Position numbers and translations under genes: made by a program. Of a stretch of DNA of 64,000 bases, positions 29,270-37,903 are shown one piece after another. The stretch spans positions 1 through 64,000 of the forward strand of contig SVFD01000010.1 in NCBI GenBank assembly GCA_015057025.1, read 5' to 3'. The DNA is from Lachnospiraceae bacterium. GTDB taxonomy: Bacteria; Bacillota; Clostridia; Lachnospirales; Lachnospiraceae. The notes beneath the pieces are model-generated. The model did not search any database, was not told the DNA's origin, and saw only the letters and a list, made by a program, of their open reading frames with translations. The number at the start of each line of letters is the position of its first letter. The first letter of the stretch is position 1.

Positions 29270-30014
29270 AAACAATGCGAAAGAGAAAAGAAAAGAAAGT
29301 ACAAATTTATTTACCCAAATAAAAGATTTGTTTTATCCCATGCATTGTCCGGTGTGCGACACTATCATCTGCCGCAGGAAAGGATTAATATGTCCGGAGT
29401 GCAGTGAAATTCCCCGGCGTGTGAAGGAACCAAGATGTGTATGTTGTGGGAAACATCTGGCGGACGAGAGTGGGGTAAGATGCAGAGATTGTTCCGGGCG
29501 GACGAGAAGTTTTGAATACGGAGTGGCTTTGTATGAATACAGTTCCGTGCACGATTCCATATATGCGTTTAAAAATCTTGGCAGAGGGGAATATGCGGAA
29601 TATTACGGCAGAGAAATCTGTCATCAGCTTATGCCGGATATACAGAGAATGAATGCTGATGCATTGATTCCCATTCCGCTACATTCATCTAAGTTAAGAA
29701 AACGTGGCTATAATCAGGCAGCGCTGCTTGCAAAAGAAATCGCCAAGGGGTGTGGTCTGCCGGTGAGGGAAGATGTGTTAAAACGCATTCAAAAAACTTC
29801 GGCTCAGAAAAAAATGAACCATGCTGACAGACAAAATAATATGAAAAAGGCTTTTCATATGGAGCAAAATGATGTAAAATTAGATACAGTTATACTGGTG
29901 GATGATGTATTCACTACCGGGAGTACTATAGAAGCTGCCGCAAAAGAATTAAAAAGAGGTGGCGTGAATAAAGTATTTTATGTGGCCCTGGCAATTGGAA
30001 AGGGCTTGTCGTGA
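29247..30014 (+). CDS. comF: ComF family protein (phosphoribosyltransferase fold)
   Basis: 255 residues. GAGGTGA before the ATG lies inside recD2, so translation is coupled. The N-terminus has Cys pairs of a zinc finger (CPVCD, CPEC, CVCCGKH, CRDC), then a PRTase domain with PLHSSKLRKRGYNQA and the PRPP loop VILVDDVFTTGSTI. ComF proteins take part in single-strand DNA handling during competence. In this setting a repair role with RecD2 is plausible (inference). The start could also be an internal Met, as the first 25 residues are poorly typical. Confidence 0.9.
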   Translation: MKIYLLHKNNAKEKRKESTNLFTQIKDLFYPMHCPVCDTIICRRKGLICPECSEIPRRVKEPRCVCCGKHLADESGVRCRDCSGRTRSFEYGVALYEYSSVHDSIYAFKNLGRGEYAEYYGREICHQLMPDIQRMNADALIPIPLHSSKLRKRGYNQAALLAKEIAKGCGLPVREDVLKRIQKTSAQKKMNHADRQNNMKKAFHMEQNDVKLDTVILVDDVFTTGSTIEAAAKELKRGGVNKVFYVALAIGKGLS

Positions 30015-30044
30015 TGTTAAAAATAAAGTTCGGGAGGGGCAAAG

Positions 30045-30452
30045 ATGGACGTTAGAAATTGCAGAAAGTGCGGAAAAGTATTCAACTATATTTCGGGTGT
30101 GCCCATTTGTCAGGCGTGCCGCGAACTGGAGGAACAGAAGTTCCAGGAAGTAAAACAGTTTGTGCAGGATTGTAAGGAAGCCGGCATTAATGAAATTGTG
30201 GAGCATTGCGGAGTCAGCCATAATCAGGTAAATATGTGGATCCGTCAGGAGCGTCTTGTATTTGCAGATGATTCACCTATCGGTATTAATTGTGAAGGTT
30301 GCGGAACCATGATTAAGACGGGTAGATTTTGTGAAAAGTGTAAAATAGATCTTGCAAGAGGCATAAATAATGCCGTAAAGCCTAAAACAATTGAACAGCC
30401 TCAAATCAAGAAGAATACTAAAGAGAATCCAAGAATGCGTTATCTTGATTAA
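30045..30452 (+). CDS. yvyF: Flagellar-operon protein YvyF type (zinc-binding)
   Basis: 135 residues with GGGAGG before the ATG. It has an N-terminal CRKCGKVFNY plus CQAC pair, a helical centre with a helix-turn-helix look (EHCGVSHNQVNMWIRQ) and a second Cys cluster (CEGCG, CEKC). This matches the small protein that follows comF in Bacillus flagellar regions. The function is not established. A regulatory or adaptor role in flagellar gene expression is likely from context. Confidence 0.82.
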   Translation: MDVRNCRKCGKVFNYISGVPICQACRELEEQKFQEVKQFVQDCKEAGINEIVEHCGVSHNQVNMWIRQERLVFADDSPIGINCEGCGTMIKTGRFCEKCKIDLARGINNAVKPKTIEQPQIKKNTKENPRMRYLD

Positions 30453-30492
30453 TATGATACTGGGATATGAGTTTTAAGAAGCAGAGGTTATT

Positions 30493-30900
30493 ATGATTAG
30501 TGAACAGCGTGTAAAGTTGATGACAAGGCTTGCGGCTTATGAGAAGAATGAAGGAAAGAAAAATGAGGAAATAGGTTCCTATTTTAAGGATGATTACATT
30601 GGTCTTCAGATCCTTAAGTCGATTATCAGTGCTACCATAGCGTTTGCACTGATTATAGGGCTTTTTGTTTTATATGATTCAGAACTTATTATGTCGGATA
30701 TTTATAAAATAGATTTGTTAGATTATGCTAAGAAACTAATACTGTATTATGTAGGTTTTACGGGAATTTACACAGCAATTTCTTATGTAATTTACACAAT
30801 ACGGTATCGTAAGGCAAAAAGGCGATTGAAAGTATATTTCAATAATTTAAAAAGACTCCAGATTCTCTATCAAAGAGAAAGAAAGGATAAAGTGCAATAA
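30493..30900 (+). CDS. Unknown small membrane protein with two membrane segments
   Basis: 135 residues. A charged N-terminal helix (1-35), two hydrophobic segments (about 44-65 and 82-103) and a basic C-terminus (RYRKAKRRLKVYF). I recognise no family. Its stop TAA shares a base with the ATG of the next gene, so the two are translated together and probably form a complex. The position just before cdaA suggests a tie to membrane or c-di-AMP functions, which is inference only. Confidence 0.75.
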   Translation: MISEQRVKLMTRLAAYEKNEGKKNEEIGSYFKDDYIGLQILKSIISATIAFALIIGLFVLYDSELIMSDIYKIDLLDYAKKLILYYVGFTGIYTAISYVIYTIRYRKAKRRLKVYFNNLKRLQILYQRERKDKVQ

Positions 30901-32030
30901 TGACACAATTGTTGGTACTGAGAGAACAACTGAAAAAGTTATGCGGGAAGTATGAGGTATACCTAATTCCTATCGGAAAGTTCTTGACAGCCTTAATCAC
31001 TTTCTTAATTATAAATGGAAATGTAGGTTATATGGAGAAACTGGCAAAGTTTCCCATTGCCTTGATTTTGGCATTGTTATGTTCATTCCTGCCGCTTAAT
31101 TTTATTATTATTTGCGGAGCAGGGTTGTCGTTACTCCATGTATATGAGTTATCGATGGAATGCGCGATAATCGTAGGAATTATCTATTTATTGATGTTTC
31201 TTTTGTATTTTCGTTTTTCACCCAAAGATACGTTTGTGGTATTGCTTACTCCGATTTGCAGCGTATTGCAGATTCCGTATGCGATTCCGATGGCGATGGG
31301 GCTGGTAGGAACTCCGGCTTCGGTAGTATCCGTAGCTTGTGGTGTAATTGTTTATCATATTTTGAAATACATTAAGGTTTCTGCCAACGCGCTTACGGCT
31401 TTGGATGCAGAAGACATTGCATCTAAATTTAAGTATTTGATTGACGGTATTTTGGGCAATAAAGAGATGTTTGTTATGATTGTTGCGTTTGCAATTACCA
31501 TAATTTTGGTGTATGTAATTCGCCGTATGAATATTGATTATGCTTGGACAATTGCCATAATAGTAGGCGGACTTGCTGATATTCTGATTCTTTTAATCGG
31601 AGATTTAATGTACACTACCAATATTTCTATTTTAGGTGTAATTTTAGGCAGTATTGTAGCTTTTGGTATCGTAAAAGTATTGCAGTTCTTTGTCTTCAAT
31701 GTGGATTATGCCCGGACCGAGCGTGTTCAGTTCGAGGATGATGAGTATTATTATTACGTAAAGGCTGTGCCTAAGGTAACTATTTCTACACCTGAAATCA
31801 AGGTTAAAAAAATATCGGGCAAAACTGTTGAAGAAAAAGGTGCGACAGAGAGAAGTCGTGAAAGAGTGACAAGAACTGCGCAGGGACGCAGTACGGTAGC
31901 GGGAACTTCAGTCGGCACCAGAAATGCACAACGTGCTACTACAACAGAAAGAAGTGCGACTCGTCCTAATGTAGGCGATTCGCAGACAACAAGAACAAGA
32001 AGAACCTATTCATCAGAGGAAAGAAAATAA
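30900..32030 (+). CDS. Unknown polytopic membrane protein with cytoplasmic tail, upstream of cdaA
   Basis: 376 residues with about eight or nine hydrophobic segments between 20 and 265, then a soluble tail. The tail starts with VDYARTERVQFEDDEYYYY, continues with a KVTISTPEIKVKK strand and ends in about 75 Thr/Arg/Ser-rich residues that look disordered. No transporter signature was recognised. It overlaps the small membrane gene before it by one base and ends 36 bases before cdaA, so the three are probably one transcript. It may be a Lachnospiraceae partner of the c-di-AMP machinery, but this is inference. Confidence 0.75.
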   Translation: MTQLLVLREQLKKLCGKYEVYLIPIGKFLTALITFLIINGNVGYMEKLAKFPIALILALLCSFLPLNFIIICGAGLSLLHVYELSMECAIIVGIIYLLMFLLYFRFSPKDTFVVLLTPICSVLQIPYAIPMAMGLVGTPASVVSVACGVIVYHILKYIKVSANALTALDAEDIASKFKYLIDGILGNKEMFVMIVAFAITIILVYVIRRMNIDYAWTIAIIVGGLADILILLIGDLMYTTNISILGVILGSIVAFGIVKVLQFFVFNVDYARTERVQFEDDEYYYYVKAVPKVTISTPEIKVKKISGKTVEEKGATERSRERVTRTAQGRSTVAGTSVGTRNAQRATTTERSATRPNVGDSQTTRTRRTYSSEERK

Positions 32031-32066
32031 AAAGTATCGCATTCATTGTGCGGGATAAGGAGATAT

Positions 32067-32969
32067 ATGCTGGAACGTATCGGCGATTTTACAAGTGAAT
32101 ATTTGACAGCTTTTCGAATTCCGCATATAGGAATCCTGGATGTTTTAGAAATTATTATTTTGGCATTTTTAATTTATCAGACCATGATTATGATTAAAAA
32201 TACCAGAGCGTGGAATTTCTTAAAAGGTATTGCGGTTGTTTTGATTTTCCTTGCTATAGCTGTCATGTTAAATATGACTACTATTATTTGGATTGCAAAA
32301 AATTTGTTGTACTTGGTCGCAATGGCGGTTATTGTTGCCCTGCAGCCGGAAATTCGTCGCGTGATTGAAACAATCGGGCAGAAAAATTTTCTTGCTGCCA
32401 TAAGGTTTTCTTTTGAAGATAAGCAGGGAGAGGGGCTTTTTACCGATAAGACATTAAATGAAATCGTAAATGCAAGTTTTGAAATGGGCAAGGTACGTAC
32501 CGGTGCCCTTATTGTAGTTGAACAGAATACGCCTTTAGGGGAGTATGAGAGAACCGGTATTGCAGTAGATGCTATTGTAAGCAGCCAGCTTTTAATTAAT
32601 ATTTTTGAACATAATACTCCGTTACATGACGGTGCTGTAATTGTTCGCGGAGACCGAGTGGTATCGGCAACCTGCTATCTGCCGTTGACAGATACCAGAA
32701 CCTTAAGCAAAGATTTGGGAACGAGACATCGTGCAGGTGTGGGTATTTCGGAGTTGACCGATTCCATGACAATTATTGTATCTGAAGAAACCGGTAAAGT
32801 AAGTGTTGCCTACAAGGGGCAGTTATACAGAGGCTTAAATGCGGATGGCTTGCGTGAACAGTTGGCGATTATTCAGAATAAGCCTCAGGTAGAGAAGAAA
32901 GCCAGATTCTGGCAGAAAGGACGGGGCAAAAAGCGTAAAGATGAAAAAGAAAATAATGAACAATCTTGA
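32067..32969 (+). CDS. cdaA: Membrane diadenylate cyclase CdaA
   Basis: 300 residues from the ATG at 32067, which follows AAGGAGA by four bases. A TTG at 32046 would lie before that site and is unlikely. Three N-terminal membrane helices (about 20-95) precede the DisA_N cyclase domain with LHDGAVIV (Asp188-Gly-Ala) and GTRHRAGVG (Arg220-His-Arg). It makes c-di-AMP from two ATP, which controls potassium and osmolyte uptake. The 3' end overlaps the ybbR gene by 29 bases. Confidence 0.96.
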   Translation: MLERIGDFTSEYLTAFRIPHIGILDVLEIIILAFLIYQTMIMIKNTRAWNFLKGIAVVLIFLAIAVMLNMTTIIWIAKNLLYLVAMAVIVALQPEIRRVIETIGQKNFLAAIRFSFEDKQGEGLFTDKTLNEIVNASFEMGKVRTGALIVVEQNTPLGEYERTGIAVDAIVSSQLLINIFEHNTPLHDGAVIVRGDRVVSATCYLPLTDTRTLSKDLGTRHRAGVGISELTDSMTIIVSEETGKVSVAYKGQLYRGLNADGLREQLAIIQNKPQVEKKARFWQKGRGKKRKDEKENNEQS

Positions 32970-34227
32970 TCTTAAGATTTTGGCAGTATTGTTTTCCATT
33001 ATCTTGTGGCTGATTGTTGTTAATATCGACGACCCTGTCAAAACTGTTCAGTTTACCGGGATTGATGTGGAAATTCTAAATGGCGAGGAATTGGAAGCAC
33101 AGGGTAAGGTGTATGAGATTTTGGATAATACGGGAACTGTTACGGTTACTATTAAAGGCAGACGTTCTATTGTGGAAGATATCTCCAAAGAAAATATTAC
33201 TGCAGTTGCTGATATGAAAGACCTTACTTCAATGGATACCTTGAGTATAACGGTAGCGTCTAATAAATACGGCAACGAATTAGATGATATTAAGTGCGAT
33301 CAGGATAATGTACGTATCAGTATTGAAGATTTGAAGAAAATACAAAAGGTAATAGATATTGAGGTTGTAGGTGAACCTGCGGATGGTTATATTTTGGGTA
33401 CTGTTACCACCAATTTAAATCAGATTTATCTGGAAGGACCGGAATCTGTAATTAATCAGGTGAGTTATGCACAAGCACAGATTGACGTTGATGGTGTTAC
33501 GGCTAATGTAAGTTCCAGTGTATCTATTAAATTATACGACAGCGAGTATAAGGAAATTAATGATTCACGTATTAGTATGAATATTAAGACTGTTAGTGTA
33601 AATCAGGAAATTTTACTTACGAAGGAAGTTCCTTTGGAATTTGATGTAAGTGGTGAACCGGCTGAGGGATATGCACTGACAGGAGAAATTGCGGCAGATG
33701 TAGAGACGGTTCGTATTGCCGGAAAGAAGTCCGTTATTGAGGATGTAAACAGTATTGTGGTACCGTCGACATTATTAAACGTTAGTAATTTGGATTCAAG
33801 TCTGACGGTACAGGCTAATCTTCAGAACTATTTGCCTAATAATGTAATTCTTGCAGATGAAAACACCGATGGAACCATAGATATTACGGTAGAAATTCAA
33901 AAAGAAACTTTTGTTACAATTTCTTTTGATAAAACGAATATAAAAATTGTGAATCTGCCGGCAGGTTATAGGGCAGAGGTTTTAACGGATGGTAATTATT
34001 TGACGAATACAGAGACGAATCTTAAGGTTTATGGTCTTGCGGATGTTTTGAGTGAATATGATGAAGAGAATGTAGAACCTCAGTTGGATGTTTCGGCTTA
34101 TATGTCTCAAAACGGCATAACGGAGTTGACTCCGGGAACGTACAGTATTACTCCTGATTTTGGTTTGCCGGATGGGGCATACATTAAGGATAATTTTAAA
34201 ATCCAGATTAAAATTACGGCAATATAA
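32941..34227 (+). CDS. cdaR: YbbR-domain regulator of CdaA (CdaR)
   Basis: 428 residues. A single N-terminal membrane anchor (about 9-27, LDLKILAVLFSIILWLIVVN) is followed by four YbbR-type beta repeats outside the cell, with recurring V-x-G-x-P-A-x-G-Y segments (VVGEPADGY, DVSGEPAEGY, NLPAGY). The family binds CdaA and adjusts its activity. It is the classic middle gene of cdaA-cdaR-glmM. Confidence 0.93.
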   Translation: MKKKIMNNLDLKILAVLFSIILWLIVVNIDDPVKTVQFTGIDVEILNGEELEAQGKVYEILDNTGTVTVTIKGRRSIVEDISKENITAVADMKDLTSMDTLSITVASNKYGNELDDIKCDQDNVRISIEDLKKIQKVIDIEVVGEPADGYILGTVTTNLNQIYLEGPESVINQVSYAQAQIDVDGVTANVSSSVSIKLYDSEYKEINDSRISMNIKTVSVNQEILLTKEVPLEFDVSGEPAEGYALTGEIAADVETVRIAGKKSVIEDVNSIVVPSTLLNVSNLDSSLTVQANLQNYLPNNVILADENTDGTIDITVEIQKETFVTISFDKTNIKIVNLPAGYRAEVLTDGNYLTNTETNLKVYGLADVLSEYDEENVEPQLDVSAYMSQNGITELTPGTYSITPDFGLPDGAYIKDNFKIQIKITAI

Positions 34228-34263
34228 CCGATTGCAATTCTGATGGGAAGGACCGGTAAAAAA

Positions 34264-35613
34264 ATGGCTAGATTATTTGGTACAGATGGTGTGAGAGGTG
34301 TGGCAAACGAGGAATTAACTCCTCTTTTGGCAATGCAACTTGGGCAGGCTGGAGCTTATGTTTTAACAAAAGAAACAAATCATAAACCCACAATTATGGT
34401 AGGCTGCGATACCAGAATTTCGGGTGATATGTTGGCAAATGCGCTAATGGCAGGCGTGTGCTCCGTAGGAGCAAATGCAGTTTATGTCGGAGTTGTACCT
34501 ACTCCGGCGGTTGCTTATTTGACACGTAAGTACAAGGTAGATGCGGGAGTTGTGATTTCGGCTTCCCATAATCCGGTTGAGTTCAACGGAATTAAGTTTT
34601 TTGATGGTAACGGTTATAAGCTTCCGGATGCAATGGAAGATGAAATCGAAGAACTGATAAAAAGTAATATGGAGGGAGTGAATTTCCCTACCGGTTCCGG
34701 TGTCGGTAAAATTAAATATCGTACAGATGCCTGTGAGGAATATATTAATCATTCCATTCGCTCTGTGGATGTTAATTTAAGCGGAATGAAAATTGTTGTG
34801 GATTGCGCAGAAGGCGCATCATATTATACATCTGTAGAAGCATTAAAAGAATTGGGTGCCAATGTGGTGGCAATTCATAATATGCCGGATGGTACAAATA
34901 TTAACGCAAATTGCGGGTCTACCCATATGCAGGAACTTTGTGCAAGAGTTGTATATGAAAAAGCAAACCTGGGTATTGCCTTTGATGGTGATGCAGACAG
35001 AATGTTGGCAGTTGATGAAAACGGTAAGTTAGTTGACGGCGATCAGATTATGTCCATTATCGGTAATTTTATGAAGCAACAGGGTACCTTAAAGAAGGAT
35101 ATGATTGTTGTAACGGTTATGAGCAACTTGGGAATGACACTTATGGCACAGCGCGAAGGCATTGTTTTGGAACAGACTAAGGTTGGCGACCGTTATGTAT
35201 TAGAGCGAATGCAGGAAGTTGGTGCAAACTTGGGTGGTGAGCAGTCCGGCCACATTATTATGCTGGATCGCAATACTACAGGAGACGGACTTCTTAGTGC
35301 ATTGCTTTTGTTGGAAGTACTGGTAAAGACGGGTAAGCCTTTATCGGAACTGGCATCTGTTATGGAGGTGTTGCCACAGGCGTTGGTTAATGCTAAGGTT
35401 CCGAATCATAAAAAAGATCGTTATATGGAATATCCCGAAATTGCAGCTGCGATCGAGGAGTTGAATAAGAAATTTGCGGGAGAAGGTCGTGTCTTGATTC
35501 GTCCTTCCGGTACAGAGCCAAAGGTTCGTGTTATGATTGAAGGTAAGAATCAGACTTTAATTGAAGATGAAGCCAAAAAACTGGCTGAACTGATTCAGAA
35601 TACTATGTTATAA
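34264..35613 (+). CDS. glmM: Phosphoglucosamine mutase
   Basis: 449 residues from the ATG at 34264 (GGGAAGGA upstream), the standard MARLFGTDGVRG beginning. An ATG at 34243 lies before the ribosome site. The phosphoserine loop ISASHNPVEFNG holds Ser101. The metal loop is DGDADRM and the sugar loop GGEQSGHI. The C-terminal RPSGTEPKVRVM binds phosphate. It converts glucosamine 6-phosphate to glucosamine 1-phosphate for wall precursors. GlmM also binds and inhibits CdaA in Bacillus and others, which fits the operon. Confidence 0.97.
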   Translation: MARLFGTDGVRGVANEELTPLLAMQLGQAGAYVLTKETNHKPTIMVGCDTRISGDMLANALMAGVCSVGANAVYVGVVPTPAVAYLTRKYKVDAGVVISASHNPVEFNGIKFFDGNGYKLPDAMEDEIEELIKSNMEGVNFPTGSGVGKIKYRTDACEEYINHSIRSVDVNLSGMKIVVDCAEGASYYTSVEALKELGANVVAIHNMPDGTNINANCGSTHMQELCARVVYEKANLGIAFDGDADRMLAVDENGKLVDGDQIMSIIGNFMKQQGTLKKDMIVVTVMSNLGMTLMAQREGIVLEQTKVGDRYVLERMQEVGANLGGEQSGHIIMLDRNTTGDGLLSALLLLEVLVKTGKPLSELASVMEVLPQALVNAKVPNHKKDRYMEYPEIAAAIEELNKKFAGEGRVLIRPSGTEPKVRVMIEGKNQTLIEDEAKKLAELIQNTML

Positions 35614-35660
35614 GCAAAAACAGTACGTTGAAGTTTTATAATATAAAAGTAAGGCAGTGT

Positions 35661-35713
35661 CACAAGCTGAAAATGGGGTCAGACTTGTGAAAAAAGATAT
35701 TATGTGCTATACT
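35661..35713 (+). promoter_or_regulatory. Promoter of ptsH overlapped by an inverted repeat
   Basis: TTGTGA at 35685-35690, a 17-base spacer and TATACT at 35708-35713. The repeat CACAAGCTGA at 35661-35670 pairs with TCAGACTTGTG at 35679-35689 with one bulged base and covers most of the -35 box, so it may be an operator. Confidence 0.6.
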
Positions 35714-35763
35714 TATCTGGGGTAGATAATGTATTGAAAACAGAATAGATTGGGGGAATGCAT

Positions 35764-36027
35764 ATGGTAAGTCAGAGTGTAGTTGTCAAAAATCCTACAG
35801 GATTGCATTTGCGTCCGGCAGGTATCCTTTGTAAGGAAGCGATTCAGTTTAAGTCACTGATTACGTTTACTTTTCGTGATACAACTGCTAATGCTAAGAG
35901 TGTACTCAGTGTATTGGGTGCTTGTGTAAAGAGTGGAGATGAGATTACTTTGTGTTGTGAAGGCGAAGATGAGCAGGAAGCTTTGCAACGTCTGGTAGAA
36001 GTAATCGAAGCCGGATTGGGCGAATAA
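35764..36027 (+). CDS. ptsH: Phosphocarrier protein HPr
   Basis: 87 residues from the ATG at 35764. GGGGG upstream suits this start better than the ATG at 35758, and it puts both sites in register. His15 lies in GLHLRPAG (PEP-dependent phosphorylation by enzyme I) and Ser46 in NAKSVLSVLG (HprK target). It is thus a full HPr, in contrast to the Glu15 paralogue at 10300. It is a single-gene unit between its promoter and a terminator. No ptsI follows. Confidence 0.93.
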   Translation: MVSQSVVVKNPTGLHLRPAGILCKEAIQFKSLITFTFRDTTANAKSVLSVLGACVKSGDEITLCCEGEDEQEALQRLVEVIEAGLGE

Positions 36028-36053
36028 AATTTTATATTAAAAAGCTAAATAAA

Positions 36054-36088
36054 AAGAGCAGTTGTTTTAGCAACTGCTCTTGCTTTTT
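36054..36088. terminator. Bidirectional terminator between ptsH and the FliD-like gene
   Basis: AAGAGCAGTTG and CAACTGCTCTT form a perfect 11-pair stem with a six-base loop. T-rich tracts flank it on both strands, so it can end ptsH on the plus strand and the FliD-like gene on the minus strand. Confidence 0.88.
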
Positions 36089-36089
36089 G

Positions 36090-37394
36090 TTATATATAAC
36101 TGTTAAACATCATTCCGCTGTATTGGCTTGTAATATATGCCGGTGCATAGTTTTTACCCGGATTTTTATATGCCACAATGGTTTTGTTTACATAGTCCAT
36201 AGGATTTAATGAAATAGCGTTTGTTTTATTTAAGACTGCATTGGCAAAACGCTTGATGCCATTTAGAGATTCTTTTGCGCCATTTTCATCAATGCCTGCT
36301 TTTAGAATAGCGTCATCTACTTGAATTGTACCATCCTCGGTAAGTGATATACCAAGTGAACCAAGTTCGTTGTTATATAAACCGGAAATGCGAGACATTT
36401 CACGAATTAGCTGGCTGCTCTTGGGTTGAGTGTTTTGATATTCTGTGGCAGCACGGATAAAATCATTATATCCGCCGATAAAGCGGTGAACATTCTCGGT
36501 TAATGATTCGGTATCCGGTTTCAAACCTACAGTAACATTGGGATTTTCGGTATTTGAGATACCTTGCAAGGTAATATCATACTTTCCGCCAATGGTAAAA
36601 TGATTTGAATAGGAAATCCGTTTTTCTCCATTTAGGGTAAAACTTGCATTTTGAGGATAGCGGCTTATTTCGTCTAATCCTAAGTAATCAACAATGCCTC
36701 CGTGTCTGCTGGTTTGTTCATCCGATACATCAAATATGGTTGAATGACCTAAATCAATACCTGTAGCTGAGGATTCCAAAGATAAAGCGGCGTGGTTTTC
36801 GTCATATTCTTTGATTTCAGCTTTCAAACCAATATTTGCATTGTTAATTAATCTGGCAAGTTTGTTCTGCAAATCAAAGTTTGTATCACCGGGATTAATA
36901 TTAAACTGGAATTCGTAGCCGGTATTATTTACTGCAATGTCAAAAGAGTAGGTGCCTGAGGGCATTGACATTGCATCTTTTCTTAAGTAGTTGCCGGTAT
37001 TAACCTGAGACTGTGCTAATTGTTCCACACTAATCTCAAAGCTTTCGTCTTCATTTTGCGATGCAATATCACCAATAAATTTAGCGTCAACCACAGAATT
37101 ATCAGTGGTGTAAGCAGTTTTACGATTTAATAATTCGCTTTCGTCAGAACCGCTTAAAGACGTAATGGTATTACGCAACTCTCGTGCATTCTCTTTAATA
37201 CCCACAACATATTTCTGCGCGGCCTCACTGGTGTCCACTATGGACAGAGGGGCTTCTTTATTTAATTTAACGATGGAATTATAAACATTACGAAGTTCAC
37301 TTTTCTTATGAGCGTCATAGCGCGTAGCACTTTTTGGCGCATAAGTAGTCAGATAGTGATTATAGATATTGCTTAACGCGTACTGATATGCCAT
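36090..37394 (-). CDS. fliD: FliD-like flagellar capping / hook-associated protein
   Basis: 434 residues read on the minus strand from the ATG at 37394, which has AAGGAGGGG upstream. Earlier in-frame starts lack a ribosome site. A FliD-type N-terminal region (SVEQLAQSQVNTGNYL at about 130-145), a beta-rich middle and a C-terminal helical part (FIGGYNDFIRAATEYQ, GSLGISLTEDGTIQVDDAIL) match the FliD family in short form. FliD forms the cap on which flagellin folds. A second, longer FliD may exist elsewhere. It has no flagellar neighbours here, and the promoter was not identified. Confidence 0.75.
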   Translation of the reverse strand: MAYQYALSNIYNHYLTTYAPKSATRYDAHKKSELRNVYNSIVKLNKEAPLSIVDTSEAAQKYVVGIKENARELRNTITSLSGSDESELLNRKTAYTTDNSVVDAKFIGDIASQNEDESFEISVEQLAQSQVNTGNYLRKDAMSMPSGTYSFDIAVNNTGYEFQFNINPGDTNFDLQNKLARLINNANIGLKAEIKEYDENHAALSLESSATGIDLGHSTIFDVSDEQTSRHGGIVDYLGLDEISRYPQNASFTLNGEKRISYSNHFTIGGKYDITLQGISNTENPNVTVGLKPDTESLTENVHRFIGGYNDFIRAATEYQNTQPKSSQLIREMSRISGLYNNELGSLGISLTEDGTIQVDDAILKAGIDENGAKESLNGIKRFANAVLNKTNAISLNPMDYVNKTIVAYKNPGKNYAPAYITSQYSGMMFNSYI

Positions 37395-37608
37395 CTTCGT
37401 CCCCTCCTTTCTTCCATGAAAACTGCCTTGGCCGGATACCATTCCGACTGAGAGCAACCGTGCTCTCGGGCAGGGACACAGCAATTTTATGATACTTTCT
37501 TAAGATAAATGTAGCACTTTTTTTTACAAGATGCAATACTATTTTTGTAAAAATGTTAAAAAAATATCAAAGTTTGTTTGGGCGGGTTTGCGAGAGGGTT
37601 TTTAGAGA
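37395..37608. other. Leader and promoter region of the FliD-like gene, no other gene
   Basis: On the minus strand this is the upstream region of the FliD-like gene. It has a perfect seven-pair hairpin at 37450-37467 (GAGAGCA with TGCTCTC around a four-base loop). I looked for a flagellar sigma-28 promoter and for a c-di-GMP riboswitch and found neither. 37500-37600 is AT-rich without signals I can name. Confidence 0.5.
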
Positions 37609-37755
37609 GCATCTGTATTTATATTCTATCCATCTCAGGGACGCTTTCGCTCTGTTGCCCTACGTAACGGTACATAAGATTGCAAAATACGCAATCTAAG
37701 TACCGACGAGTACAAAAGCCCTTCGATGGTATAGAAAATAAATACAGATACATGC
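37609..37755 (+). repeat. Long hairpin element, copy A
   Basis: The outer arms ATCTGTATTTATATTCTAT at 37611-37629 and ATAGAAAATAAATACAGAT at 37731-37749 pair along nearly their full length, continuing into CCATC/GATGG. Inside is an asymmetric loop with conserved blocks GGACGCTTTCGCTC (37639-37652) and AAGTACCGACGAGTACAAA (37698-37716). The inner stem starting at CGGTAC (37668-37673) ends in AGATTGC/GCAATCT around a seven-base loop. A second, inverted copy lies at 41645-41792. It contains no reading frame of note. Confidence 0.8.
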
Positions 37756-37853
37756 CAAAATAAGAATACGCAAACGCATTAAATAAGAATATGGTGGAAA
37801 GAAAAATTATAGAATGGTTAATTATTTAGTAAGATAAATTTAGAAAATACCTC

Positions 37854-37887
37854 TTGACATATAATACTATGCGACGTATAGTATTAT
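37854..37887 (+). promoter_or_regulatory. padR promoter with overlapping PadR-type operator
   Basis: TTGACA at 37854-37859, a 17-base spacer and TATAGT at 37877-37882. A perfect inverted repeat ATAATACTAT (37861-37870) and ATAGTATTAT (37878-37887), separated by seven bases, fills the spacer and covers the -10. The ATACT-n-AGTAT form is like known PadR operators, so autorepression by the padR product is expected. Confidence 0.82.
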
Positions 37888-37903
37888 GCAAGAAGGGGTA
37901 TTA

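Noticed and set aside
37395-37500. c-di-GMP riboswitch before the FliD-like gene
   Set aside because: The hairpin and GC-rich blocks are suggestive for a motility gene, but the conserved GEMM sequence blocks are missing.
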